A stretch of 64,000 nucleotides of DNA from CAUPWF01 sp964369775 (GTDB lineage Bacteria; Bacillota; Clostridia; Lachnospirales; Lachnospiraceae), in NCBI GenBank assembly GCA_964369775.1, contig CAYJHQ010000001.1, positions 62,001 through 126,000 on the forward strand. The letters run 5' to 3'. The position numbers and the translations under genes are program-made. The notes beneath the pieces are model-generated. The model saw nothing but the letters and a program-made list of their open reading frames with translations. It made no database searches and was not told the DNA's origin. Below are positions 35,236 through 43,717 of the stretch, piece by piece (within the stretch, counting starts at the first letter, position 1; every line of letters begins with the position of its first letter).

Positions 35236-36510
35236 TTATAATAATGCTTCTTCGATATCGTGAATAATATCATCTACTGATTCGATCCCAACACTCAACC
35301 TAATCATATCAGGCGCAACACCAGCAGCAACTAATTCGTCATCTGACAGCTGTCTGTGTGTATGACTTGCCGGATGCAATACACAAGTTCTCGCATCTGC
35401 AACATGTGTCACAATATTGATCAGTTTCAACTTATCCATCAACTCTCTTGCACCATCTCTTCCAGATGTCAAGCCAAAGGAAATCACTCCGCATGAACCA
35501 TTAGGAAGATATTTTTGACCCAACTCATAATAAGGGCTTGATTTTAGTCCCACATAATTAACCCAAGCTACTTTTTTATGACTTTCAAGGTATTCTGCAA
35601 TTTTTTGAGCATTTTCACAATGCCTTTCCATTCTCAAATGAAGTGTCTCAAGTCCTACATTTAGTAAAAATGCATTTTGAGGCGATTGACACGCACCTAA
35701 ATCTCTCATAAACTGTGCGGTTGCCTTCATAATGTATGCAGTTTGACCAAAAGATTCCGTATAAACAATTCCATGATATGTCTCATCTGGTGTCGTTAAT
35801 CCCTTGAACTTATCCGGATACTTACTCCAATCAAAATTCCCACTGTCCACAATACATCCACCTATAGTCATCGCATGACCATCCATATATTTGGTAGTAG
35901 AATGGACCACAATATCCGCTCCCCATTCAAATGGTCTGCAGTTAATCGGTGTTGGGAATGTATTATCTACAATAAGTGGCACTCCTTCTTCGTGTGCTAC
36001 TTCTGCAAATTTTTCGATGTCCAAAACCGTCAGCGATGGATTCGATACAGTTTCTCCAAATAATACTTTTGTATTTGGCTTAAAAGCTTTTCGCAATTCT
36101 TCCTTTGAACAATCTGGGTCCACAAAACTAACTTCAACGCCAAATTTCTTCAAAGTATTTGCCAAAAGGTTAAACGTTCCACCATAAATAGTAGATGCAC
36201 TAACCACATGATCTCCCGCCTCAGCAATATTCATAATTGCATAGAAGTTGGCGGACTGACCAGAGGAAGTTAACATGGCTGCGTGCCCCTTCTCTAATTC
36301 GCAGATTTTCTTTGCAACATAATCATTTGTTGGATTTTGAAGTCTTGAATAGAAATATCCTGATTCTTCTAAATCAAACAATCTTCCCATCTGCTCACTT
36401 GATTCGTATTTATATGTAGTACTTTGATAAATCGGTAAAATTCTTGGTTCACCATTCTTAGGCTCCCAACCACTTTGAACGCATTTTGTTCCATTGTTAT
36501 AACTGTGCAT
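35236..36510 (-). CDS. metY: O-acetylhomoserine sulfhydrylase (MetY)
   Basis: Fold-type I PLP enzyme, 424 aa, making homocysteine from O-acetylhomoserine and sulfide. Visible: LPIYQSTTYKYES near the N-terminus, NPTNDYVAKKICELE, the PLP stacking region ASTIYGGTFNLL, VDNTFPTPINCRPFEWGADIVVHS and the Schiff-base Lys in STTKYMDGH, and LHPASHTHRQL at the C-terminus. The long form with an ~50-residue internal insertion marks MetY rather than MetB/MetC. AAGGAG precedes ATG. Nine bases after the CFI-box gene, an unexpected operon partner. No SAM riboswitch upstream; there is no room for one. Confidence 0.93.
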   Translation of the reverse strand: MHSYNNGTKCVQSGWEPKNGEPRILPIYQSTTYKYESSEQMGRLFDLEESGYFYSRLQNPTNDYVAKKICELEKGHAAMLTSSGQSANFYAIMNIAEAGDHVVSASTIYGGTFNLLANTLKKFGVEVSFVDPDCSKEELRKAFKPNTKVLFGETVSNPSLTVLDIEKFAEVAHEEGVPLIVDNTFPTPINCRPFEWGADIVVHSTTKYMDGHAMTIGGCIVDSGNFDWSKYPDKFKGLTTPDETYHGIVYTESFGQTAYIMKATAQFMRDLGACQSPQNAFLLNVGLETLHLRMERHCENAQKIAEYLESHKKVAWVNYVGLKSSPYYELGQKYLPNGSCGVISFGLTSGRDGARELMDKLKLINIVTHVADARTCVLHPASHTHRQLSDDELVAAGVAPDMIRLSVGIESVDDIIHDIEEALL

Positions 36511-36519
36511 AAGTTCTCC

Positions 36520-37344
36520 TTAAAAATAACGTGTTTTTAATTTATTAACCATATCTATATAAATTTCTTTACATTTCTCAAATTGATTTTCTTCTATTAA
36601 CGATATACATTTTTTTAGATAAGAGTTCCAAATCTCTGCATAAATCTGAGTCGAATTCTTTTCCTTGTCGATTCTTTTCACAATAGTAGGCGCAATATTA
36701 TAGTAAGCTCTTACAATCTCTCTTCCTACTCCCTTGTCATTGTCTAAATATACATCTCTATAATTTCTCAACAAGTTCAATTCATAACAATCGTCGCCTT
36801 TTCCTAAACTTGTGCAAACAGCTGTACTAATATAGCACAATCCTTTTTTAAATCCCCCTTGAATCATATCTTGAGTGGATCTAGCTATTTTACTCTCTTT
36901 AAACGCTTCGTTCCAACTAGTTACTGCTGCTGCAACAATGGATTCCATACATTCACTTGGTTCTTTTAGTAGAACCGGGAAAACATATGCAACCATTCCC
37001 ATATTGTAGTCAATCATATGATACGACCTTTTCCTCTTCGAAAGCGGAGCTAGCTCATCAGTCGCATAACTACTAAAAACAGCCCCTATACTTTCTGTAA
37101 ACTTTTCTTTATCTTCCGACTCTGTATACTCATTCACAACTTCTCGCAAAACTTCTTTATATTTTTCAAATAATGTATTTATATTATCTTCATAAGTAGT
37201 TCTTTTAAATTTCTTCACTGCACTCTTTCCATCAATGAACAAATCTTTTAACTCTTGCCTAATATCTTTTGTCATTTTCCCATCTCCGTTTACATTTATT
37301 GGATTTATTTTACCATCATTTTTATCATTAAACAAGCCTGACAT
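36520..37344 (-). CDS. CFI-box-CTERM domain protein
   Basis: 274 aa, cytosolic by appearance. Residues 1-25 are polar and Gly/Asn-rich; 25-165 are helical; at about 168 a Cys motif GLCYISTAVCTSLGKGDDCYEL begins the CFI-box region, continuing LNLLRNYRDVYL and IVRAYYNIAPTIVKRID to about 225; the last 50 residues are helical. This motif (usually CFITTAVC-S-GKPDDCYELT-FR-FRD) is found at the end of many bacterial proteins of unknown role. ATG follows the mazF stop directly (TAA-ATG) without a clear ribosome binding site, so translation is probably coupled to mazF. Confidence 0.72.
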   Translation of the reverse strand: MSGLFNDKNDGKINPINVNGDGKMTKDIRQELKDLFIDGKSAVKKFKRTTYEDNINTLFEKYKEVLREVVNEYTESEDKEKFTESIGAVFSSYATDELAPLSKRKRSYHMIDYNMGMVAYVFPVLLKEPSECMESIVAAAVTSWNEAFKESKIARSTQDMIQGGFKKGLCYISTAVCTSLGKGDDCYELNLLRNYRDVYLDNDKGVGREIVRAYYNIAPTIVKRIDKEKNSTQIYAEIWNSYLKKCISLIEENQFEKCKEIYIDMVNKLKTRYF

Positions 37345-37692
37345 TTATGTATGAAGTTCTAGACTCACTTTTAACGCAGTATTCACCTTCTCCATTAATT
37401 CCCTATCTGTACTACAAACTAATTCCCTTAATCTTTGCTTATCAATAGTGCGTAACTGTTCTAACAAAATAACTGAGTTTTTCACCACACCATATCTACC
37501 CGCATCTACCTCGACATGCGTTGGCAATTTTGCCTTGTTCATCTTTGATGTAATCGCTGCGCATATAATCGTCGGGCTATGCTTATTTCCTATATCATTT
37601 TGAATAACCAGTACTGGTCTTACTCCTCCTTGTTCTGAACCTTGAACCGGACTTAAATCCGCATAATATATATCCCCTCTTTTCACAAGCAT
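37345..37692 (-). CDS. ndoA: MazF/NdoA-type endoribonuclease toxin
   Basis: 115 aa PemK/MazF family mRNA interferase. VKRGDIYYADLSPVQGSEQGGVRPVLVIQND at the N-terminus holds the conserved RGD-YYADL and the catalytic Arg; TSKMNKAKLPTHVEV and SVILLEQLRTIDKQRL follow. It closely resembles B. subtilis NdoA, which cuts at UACAU and also sits after alr. ATG 37692 has GGAG nine bases upstream. Unusual: the cognate antitoxin normally lies between alr and the toxin, but only about 90 bases separate them here and none is encoded there. Confidence 0.94.
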   Translation of the reverse strand: MLVKRGDIYYADLSPVQGSEQGGVRPVLVIQNDIGNKHSPTIICAAITSKMNKAKLPTHVEVDAGRYGVVKNSVILLEQLRTIDKQRLRELVCSTDRELMEKVNTALKVSLELHT

Positions 37693-37784
37693 TTCTCTCA
37701 CTCCATTTAATTTGATACCTATATCTTCTCCAAGTTTTTCTCAAGTATTCAAATTTTGCTGTTTAAAATAGGTTTTATAATATT

Positions 37785-38948
37785 TTATGCAAAATAATCA
37801 ATTTGGTCTATTATTTTCTTACCTTCAATGTATACACGAGGCATTCTTTTATTAATTTCACAAACAAATTCATAATTAAATCGCTGACTAATCTCTGATA
37901 ATTTCTCTACCGTCACTTCTTCTGTCCCTTGATTTCCGACTAACACCACCTCATCTTCAACCTCAACACCATCAATTTCTGTAATATCGACCATGAACTG
38001 ATCCATACAGACCCTACCAAGTATCTTTGCTTTGTTTCCTCTGATTAGTACCCACCCCTTATTTGAGAGCGACCTTGGATACCCATCTGCATAACCTATC
38101 GGCACTACCGCAATCGTTAATGACTTTTCTGTAACATACATTCCCCCATAACTAATCGGTGTATCCTTTTCAACTGTTCTCACTGCTGATACCTTACTTT
38201 TCCATGTCATAATTGGTTCAAGCTTTACTTTATCCTTTTTCACCTCATTTGAAGGTGACAGCCCATAAATGGCAATTCCTGTACGAACCATATCAAACCC
38301 AAATTCAGGAATGTCAATCGCCGCAGCACTATTTGCGCAGTGAATCTGCTTTATATTTATTGCTTCTTCTTTCAGGCTCTTTAATAACTTTTCAAAGCGC
38401 TCTATCTGAAGGTAGGTATAGACCTTGTCTTCCTCGTCTGATTTAGCAAAATGTGTTAGAATCCCCTCTAACTCGCAACTTTTCAATCGACTCATTCTTA
38501 TAATCGATTCTAACGCCTCACCACAGTTTATTCCAAGCCTTGTCATGCCTGTCTCTATTTTTACATGTAATTTAGCTATCTTCTTCTTTTCCTTTGCCAC
38601 TTCGTTAATCTCTATTGCCATTTCATCAGTATACACCGCGACAGAGATATCGTGTTCAAGTGCAATTTCATACTCTTTTGAAAAACAGTTTCCTAATAAC
38701 AAAATAGGCTTTTTCACTCCAGCGCTTCGAAGTGATATTGCTTCCCAAATTGTAGCAACACCAAACCCCCAGACATAATCCACACCTTCCAATGCCACTG
38801 CGATAGGTCTTGCACCGTGACCATACCCGTCTGCTTTTATAACAGGCATCACATTCGTATTAACTGAAAGGTTTTTTTTGATGCGTGCAACATTTCCCCT
38901 TAATTTATCTAAATCAATCTCTAGAAATCCTCTTTCATATACTCTCAT
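37785..38948 (-). CDS. alr: Alanine racemase
   Basis: PLP fold-type III enzyme, 387 aa, supplying D-Ala for peptidoglycan. Schiff-base Lys38 in PVIKADGYGHG; substrate and PLP-binding HCANSAAAID and GYADGYPRSL; the catalytic Tyr region ISYGGMYVTE; and VCMDQFMVDIT near the C-terminus. Good GGGGGTGAG ribosome binding site. Transcribed with mazF and the two following genes. Confidence 0.97.
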   Translation of the reverse strand: MRVYERGFLEIDLDKLRGNVARIKKNLSVNTNVMPVIKADGYGHGARPIAVALEGVDYVWGFGVATIWEAISLRSAGVKKPILLLGNCFSKEYEIALEHDISVAVYTDEMAIEINEVAKEKKKIAKLHVKIETGMTRLGINCGEALESIIRMSRLKSCELEGILTHFAKSDEEDKVYTYLQIERFEKLLKSLKEEAINIKQIHCANSAAAIDIPEFGFDMVRTGIAIYGLSPSNEVKKDKVKLEPIMTWKSKVSAVRTVEKDTPISYGGMYVTEKSLTIAVVPIGYADGYPRSLSNKGWVLIRGNKAKILGRVCMDQFMVDITEIDGVEVEDEVVLVGNQGTEEVTVEKLSEISQRFNYEFVCEINKRMPRVYIEGKKIIDQIDYFA

Positions 38949-38982
38949 TGCTACTCACCCCCAATTTACTATTACATAAAAC

Positions 38983-39020
38983 AACGTGTAAGAATGTAAC
39001 TTTCTACATACCTACACGTT
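38983..39020 (-). terminator. Terminator after rex
   Basis: Outer stem AACGTGTA / TACACGTT and inner stem ATGTA / TACAT with small internal loops, followed on the minus strand by GTTTTATG. It lies just past the rex stop at 39034. Confidence 0.65.
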
Positions 39021-39033
39021 AATCTTTATGAAT

Positions 39034-39681
39034 TTATTCTTCCTCTCTTGAACCACCTGCAACACCTACATTATAAGAAAGCTTCATCAAACTCTCCGAT
39101 AGATGGACGTTTTCAACAATTACCTTCCCAGACAAATTCAAATCTGTATGAGCAAAATTCCATATTCCTTTTATTCCTGCTTCTTCTAACACACTAGCAA
39201 CTTCAATTGCCTTTGCTTTTGGAAGAGTTAGCACTGCTATTTCAACATCTTCACTTCTGACAAAATCTGCTAATTCGTCCATTAGATGAATTTTAACTCC
39301 TCGGATTGTCACACCTTCAATTCGTGGGTTAATATCAAAGATTCCTTTTAATACAAACCCTAATTTGTCGAACGACGAATAATTCGCAAGGGCTTGTCCT
39401 AAATTTCCAGCTCCTATGATAACAATATTATGTTTCTTATCTAAACCTAATATTTTTCCAATTTCAGTATGTAAATACTTAACATTGTATCCGTATCCTT
39501 GTTGGCCAAATCCACCAAAATTGTTAAGATCTTGTCTAATCTGAGATGCTGTAACATTCATACGCTTGCTCAAATCACCTGAAGAAATTCTCTCTTCATT
39601 ATTTTCTAACAAATCACCTAGATATCTATAGTATCGAGGCAATCTACTGATAACTGCCTGTGATATTTCTTTTTCCACCAT
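39034..39681 (-). CDS. rex: Redox-sensing transcriptional repressor Rex
   Basis: NADH/NAD+-sensing repressor, 215 aa. N-terminal winged helix (1-80) with SGDLSKRMNVTASQIRQDLN as recognition region and GGFGQQGYGYNV; Rossmann domain with IGAGNLGQALANY (about 92-104); C-terminal swapped helix. In anaerobes Rex controls fermentation and NADH-linked genes. It has its own strong promoter, and no obvious Rex operator (TTGTTAA-N4-TTAACAA type) is present there. The divergent neighbour is an ABC-F gene; in B. subtilis rex (ydiH) also lies near ydiF. Confidence 0.97.
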   Translation of the reverse strand: MVEKEISQAVISRLPRYYRYLGDLLENNEERISSGDLSKRMNVTASQIRQDLNNFGGFGQQGYGYNVKYLHTEIGKILGLDKKHNIVIIGAGNLGQALANYSSFDKLGFVLKGIFDINPRIEGVTIRGVKIHLMDELADFVRSEDVEIAVLTLPKAKAIEVASVLEEAGIKGIWNFAHTDLNLSGKVIVENVHLSESLMKLSYNVGVAGGSREEE

Positions 39682-39731
39682 TTTCTTACACCTCTTATCA
39701 TGAATTACTTACTTTCGAGTCTTATATCGTA

Positions 39732-39760
39732 ATTATAGTAAATACATAGAAGAAAGTCAA
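39732..39760 (-). promoter_or_regulatory. Sigma-A promoter of rex
   Basis: TTGACT (39755-39760), 17 bases, TATAAT (39732-39737) on the minus strand, with a transcript leader of about 45 bases before the rex ATG. Confidence 0.78.
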
Positions 39761-39799
39761 ATAATACTTGATTTGGATTAATTTTAGACCTATATTTTG

Positions 39800-39827
39800 T
39801 TGTTTTTTTTTAGATATAAGATATAAT
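39800..39827 (+). promoter_or_regulatory. Sigma-A promoter of the ABC-F gene
   Basis: TTGTTT (39800-39805), 16 bases, TATAAT (39822-39827), about 34 bases before the start at 39861. A T9 run fills much of the spacer. Confidence 0.6.
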
Positions 39828-39860
39828 GTTATATGACTAAGCTATACAATGGAGGAAGAT

Positions 39861-41768
39861 ATGATATTATCATGTAGTCAAATTACCAAGTCATTTGCAG
39901 ATCAGACGATAATCAGCAAGGGAAGTTTTCATATTGAAAAATACGAAAAAGTAGCCTTGGTTGGTATGAATGGTGCTGGAAAATCGACTTTATTAAAAAT
40001 AATAATGAACCAACTACCTGCTGATGAAGGAGTTGTTTCTATCGCTAAGGGCGCAACAATCGGATACCTCTCTCAACACCAGGATATGGAAGAGGAACAC
40101 TCTATAATAAAAGAGGTTGAATCTGCTAAAGCAGAATTGATTCACCTCGAATCTCAAATTCGTGAGATGGAGATTCAGATGAAATCTCTAAGCGGTGACA
40201 AATTGGAAGAAAAATTACAGTCTTATCATAAAATCACAGCTAGATTCGAACAAGAAAACGGATATGCCTACCGTAGCGAAATCATTGGTGTTTTGAAAGG
40301 ACTTGGTTTTACAGAGGACGATTTCAGCCGCAGCGTACACACTCTATCTGGAGGCCAAAAAACAAGAGTTGCTTTGGGTAAGCTATTGCTTTCAACACCA
40401 GATATTCTTCTGCTTGACGAGCCTACCAATCATTTAGATATGCAATCAATTACATGGCTAGAAACATTTTTAAAAAATTATAAAGGTGCTGTTTTATTAG
40501 TTTCCCACGACCGCTACTTCATTAACAAGGTTGCAACAAAGATTGTTGAAATCGAAAATGCAATTCTAGAGACCTATTTAGGAAACTACTCTGAATTTTC
40601 TTTTAAGAAGGCGCAACTTCGAGAAGCTAAAATCAAAGAATACCTAAAGCAGCAACAAGAGATAAAGCACCAAGAGAAGGTGATTGAAAAACTGAAGTCT
40701 TTCAATCGCGAAAAATCGATTAAGCGAGCTGAGAGCCGTGAGAAACTTTTGGATAAGATAGAACGTATTGAAAAACCTGTCACTATAAACACAGATATGT
40801 CACTAAAATTAGAACCTGAGATTATAAGTGGTAATGATGTTCTTACCGTTAATAATATTTCAAAGTCTTTTAACACTCTCCTGTTATTTAATCAAGTCAA
40901 TTTTGAGATTAAACGAGGAGAACGAGTAGCAATTATCGGTGATAACGGCACCGGAAAATCTACACTACTAAAACTATTAAATGAAGTAATCTCTTTAGAC
41001 TCTGGAGAAATTGTACTAGGAAGTAATGTGCATATCGGATATTATGACCAAGAGCATGCAGTACTCGATTTGGATAAAACAATTTTTGATAATATATCCG
41101 ATGCTTTTCCTTCTTTAAGCAATACTAAAATACGCAATACTTTAGCTGCTTTTCTATTTACAGGCGATGATGTTTTTAAATCAGTTTCTTCATTAAGCGG
41201 TGGCGAAAGAGGACGTGTTTCTCTCGCAAAACTGATGTTATCTGAAGGAAATCTTCTTATTTTGGACGAGCCAACTAACCATCTAGATGTTGCATCTAAA
41301 GAGATTCTTGAAAATGCATTAGTTGGATATTCTGGTACGGTCATATTCGTCTCACACGACCGATACTTTATTAACCAGACTGCCACTCGTATTCTTGAAC
41401 TAAAGAATAAGCAATTTGTGAACTATATAGGAAATTATGACTATTATCTTGAAAAAAAGGAGATGCTTTCAGCCCCGCCAAAAGAAGTACTCAATTCAAA
41501 CACACCTAATAAAGACTCTTCTACTAAACTAGATTGGAGAGAGCAGAAGGAACAGCAAGCTCAAATTCGAAAAAGGGAAAGACAGTTAAAAGAAACGGAA
41601 GAAAGAATAGAAGTGCTTGAACTCAAATCACAAGAGCTAGATTCACTATTAGCTGACCCTTCTGTTTATGCAGATGCGGAAAAATGTATAGCACTTTCTC
41701 AGGAGAAAAATGACACCTGTAAGGAACTTGAGAAATTATATGAAGATTGGGAGGTTCTCAGTACTTAA
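39861..41768 (+). CDS. ABC-F family ATPase (YdiF-like)
   Basis: 635 aa soluble protein with two ABC domains and no membrane segment. First ABC: Walker A GMNGAGKSTLL, signature LSGGQKTRVALGKLL, Walker B LLLDEPTNHLD. A charged linker (about 240-310) then the second ABC: GDNGTGKSTLL, LSGGERGRVSLAKLM, LILDEPTNHLD. The C-terminal 90 residues form a Lys/Glu-rich coiled coil. ABC-F proteins act on ribosomes; resistance and housekeeping types cannot be separated by eye, but the rex neighbour and coiled-coil tail point to the housekeeping YdiF/Uup group. ATG 39861 has GGAGG five bases upstream; an ATG at 39849 is less likely. Confidence 0.92.
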   Translation: MILSCSQITKSFADQTIISKGSFHIEKYEKVALVGMNGAGKSTLLKIIMNQLPADEGVVSIAKGATIGYLSQHQDMEEEHSIIKEVESAKAELIHLESQIREMEIQMKSLSGDKLEEKLQSYHKITARFEQENGYAYRSEIIGVLKGLGFTEDDFSRSVHTLSGGQKTRVALGKLLLSTPDILLLDEPTNHLDMQSITWLETFLKNYKGAVLLVSHDRYFINKVATKIVEIENAILETYLGNYSEFSFKKAQLREAKIKEYLKQQQEIKHQEKVIEKLKSFNREKSIKRAESREKLLDKIERIEKPVTINTDMSLKLEPEIISGNDVLTVNNISKSFNTLLLFNQVNFEIKRGERVAIIGDNGTGKSTLLKLLNEVISLDSGEIVLGSNVHIGYYDQEHAVLDLDKTIFDNISDAFPSLSNTKIRNTLAAFLFTGDDVFKSVSSLSGGERGRVSLAKLMLSEGNLLILDEPTNHLDVASKEILENALVGYSGTVIFVSHDRYFINQTATRILELKNKQFVNYIGNYDYYLEKKEMLSAPPKEVLNSNTPNKDSSTKLDWREQKEQQAQIRKRERQLKETEERIEVLELKSQELDSLLADPSVYADAEKCIALSQEKNDTCKELEKLYEDWEVLST

Positions 41769-41866
41769 TTTTGAAACCTTCAAGAATTTGTGTTGCATTT
41801 TATTTCGTTCTAAATCTAAATTCAACACTTTTCACTACTAAACGCAAAATATTTTGCAAGTTTTTA

Positions 41867-41895
41867 TTGATAAGAATTCATTTTTTTGGTAATAT
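41867..41895 (+). promoter_or_regulatory. Possible promoter of the aspartate aminotransferase gene
   Basis: TTGATA (41867-41872), 17 bases, TAATAT (41890-41895). Just upstream is a perfect 14-base palindrome GCAAAATATTTTGC (41844-41857) that could be an operator. Confidence 0.42.
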
Positions 41896-41924
41896 TCAAT
41901 TATAACGTTTAAGGAGGATTTGTT

Positions 41925-43208
41925 GTGAAACCATACAATCAATTAACTAAGGAAGAACTATTAACAGAGAAACAAAATTTAGAAGTTAAATACGAAGAAA
42001 TTAAATCAAAAGGATTAAAACTTGATATGTCAAGAGGTAAACCAGCAGCAGCACAATTAGATTTAGCAAATGATATGCTAACTTGTGTAACTGCTACTGA
42101 TTCTTTAATCAGCGAAGATGGAATGGATTGCCGTAACTACGGTCTTTTAGATGGAATCAAAGAGGCAAAACAATTATTTGCTGATATCTGCGAAGTATCT
42201 ATAGAAAATATCATCCTTTACGGGAATGCAAGCTTAAACGCTATGTTTGATACAGTTTCTCGCTGCGTCACTCATGGTATCTGTGGAGCTACACCATGGG
42301 GGAAATTAGATAAAGTTAAATTCTTATGCCCAGTACCAGGATACGATAGACATTTTGGAATTACAGAGCATTTTGGAATTGAAATGATTAACATACCTAT
42401 GGATTCAAATGGTCCTGATATGGATATGGTTGAAGACTTGGTTTCTAAAGATGACTCTATAAAAGGTATTTGGTGTGTACCTAAGTATGCAAACCCTCAA
42501 GGTATCTCTTATTCAGATGAAGTCGTAAAGAGACTTGCTAGCCTAAAGCCAGCAGCTGTTGATTTTAGACTTTTTTGGGATAACGCTTATACTATCCACC
42601 ACATTTACGCGGATAAACAAGATGAAATTCTTGAGATTTTAGCAGAGTGTAAAAAAGCTGGAAACGAAGATATGGTATTTGAATTCGCTTCTACTTCAAA
42701 GGTGACTTTTGCAGGTTCTGGTGTTTCATGTATTGCTACTTCAGTTGCTAATGTGGCAGATTATAAGAAGCATTTGCAGTATCAAACTATCGGACATGAT
42801 AAATTAAATCAGTTACGACATGTAAGATTCTTCAAAGATATCGATGGTGTAAAAAATCATATGTTGAAACACGCCGCTATATTAAAACCAAAATTCGAAG
42901 CTGTACTTGAAGTCTTAGACAAAGAACTCTCTGGACTAGAAATCGGTACATGGGTAAAACCAAACGGTGGATACTTTATATCTTTTGAAGCTTTAGATGG
43001 ATGCGCAAAGGCCATTGTTTCCAAAGCTAAAGAAGCTGGACTCGTAATGACTGGAGCTGGTGCAACTTACCCATACGGTATTGATCCTAAAGATAGCAAT
43101 ATCCGTATTGCTCCTTCATTCCCTACTCCTGATGAATTAGCAATTGCTACAGATCTTTTTGTAACAAGCGTAAAATTAGTGAGTATTGATAAGTTATTAG
43201 CAGAATAA
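41925..43208 (+). CDS. Class I aminotransferase, aspartate aminotransferase Ic (MocR-like) type
   Basis: Fold-type I PLP aminotransferase of 427 aa. LDMSRGKPAAAQLDLAND near residue 33, NYGLLDGIKEAK, the PLP phosphate region GNASLNAMFD, Asn in PKYANPQGI, Asp/Tyr in LFWDNAYTIHH, and the Schiff-base Lys in STSKVTFAGSGVS. This group (PF12897-like) includes an Asp:2-oxoglutarate aminotransferase and is monocistronic in many clostridia. GTG start at 41925 behind AAGGAGG. A strong terminator follows. Confidence 0.88.
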   Translation: MKPYNQLTKEELLTEKQNLEVKYEEIKSKGLKLDMSRGKPAAAQLDLANDMLTCVTATDSLISEDGMDCRNYGLLDGIKEAKQLFADICEVSIENIILYGNASLNAMFDTVSRCVTHGICGATPWGKLDKVKFLCPVPGYDRHFGITEHFGIEMINIPMDSNGPDMDMVEDLVSKDDSIKGIWCVPKYANPQGISYSDEVVKRLASLKPAAVDFRLFWDNAYTIHHIYADKQDEILEILAECKKAGNEDMVFEFASTSKVTFAGSGVSCIATSVANVADYKKHLQYQTIGHDKLNQLRHVRFFKDIDGVKNHMLKHAAILKPKFEAVLEVLDKELSGLEIGTWVKPNGGYFISFEALDGCAKAIVSKAKEAGLVMTGAGATYPYGIDPKDSNIRIAPSFPTPDELAIATDLFVTSVKLVSIDKLLAE

Positions 43209-43225
43209 TAATTTGTATAAACCTA

Positions 43226-43266
43226 GAAGAAAACACAGAAATCAAACGAGATTTCGTGCTTTCTTC
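43226..43266 (+). terminator. Terminator of the aminotransferase gene
   Basis: Long interrupted stem: GAAGAAA, CAC, GAAATC pair with GATTTC, GTG, TTTCTTC around the loop AAACGA, followed by a T-rich tail (TTATATTTTAT). Confidence 0.8.
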
Positions 43267-43288
43267 TTATATTTTATAATTCTTTTTT

Positions 43289-43717
43289 CTATGGTATGTT
43301 CTCCTTACACTTGATTTTCGAGTGCACAAATCCTATAACACCACAAAATAACATTCCTGCTCCGCCCGCTGTTAGTGCAATCTGATAATTCGAAGCTGTT
43401 CCTGCTATATCGAACACACCTCTTAATATCGAACCTAACATGAGTGCCACTACACCTGTATGATAAAAGTGCGACTGCCAGAAATGCTCTATTTTGGGTT
43501 TCTCATAAGTAAATAATAATAATCCTACTGCAACCCCTAATAATAGCGGATAAAGAAAGAGATATGTCATATGGGGCGAACTCACTCCATGGGAAAACTG
43601 CGCATAAATGAACGAAAACAATATACAAAACAACGTTACGAAGCTATAAGGTATAACTCGTTTATTTATATAAAACTTTTGTATTTCTCTTCTAGTTTCC
43701 AATGTAGACAATATCAC
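43289..43717 (-). CDS. Small four-helix membrane protein of unknown function
   Basis: 142 aa. Four hydrophobic helices at about 22-40, 50-70, 85-103 and 108-130 with short polar loops and a basic end (HSKIKCKENIP). I recognise no family. The GTG start at 43715-43717 is inside the preceding fusion gene (26-base overlap) and has AAAGGAG just upstream, so it is probably translated with it. Membrane localisation and the overlap suggest it works with the glycosyltransferase-glycosidase fusion, but that is inference. Confidence 0.6.
   Translation of the reverse strand: MILSTLETRREIQKFYINKRVIPYSFVTLFCILFSFIYAQFSHGVSSPHMTYLFLYPLLLGVAVGLLLFTYEKPKIEHFWQSHFYHTGVVALMLGSILRGVFDIAGTASNYQIALTAGGAGMLFCGVIGFVHSKIKCKENIP

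Noticed and set aside
37693..37784. A very small antitoxin gene between alr and mazF.
   Set aside because: The gap is only about 90 bases, has no start with a ribosome binding site, and shows no ribbon-helix-helix pattern.
39682..39860. Search for a Rex operator (autoregulation) in the rex/ABC-F gap.
   Set aside because: No TTGTTAA-N4-TTAACAA-like sequence is present there.
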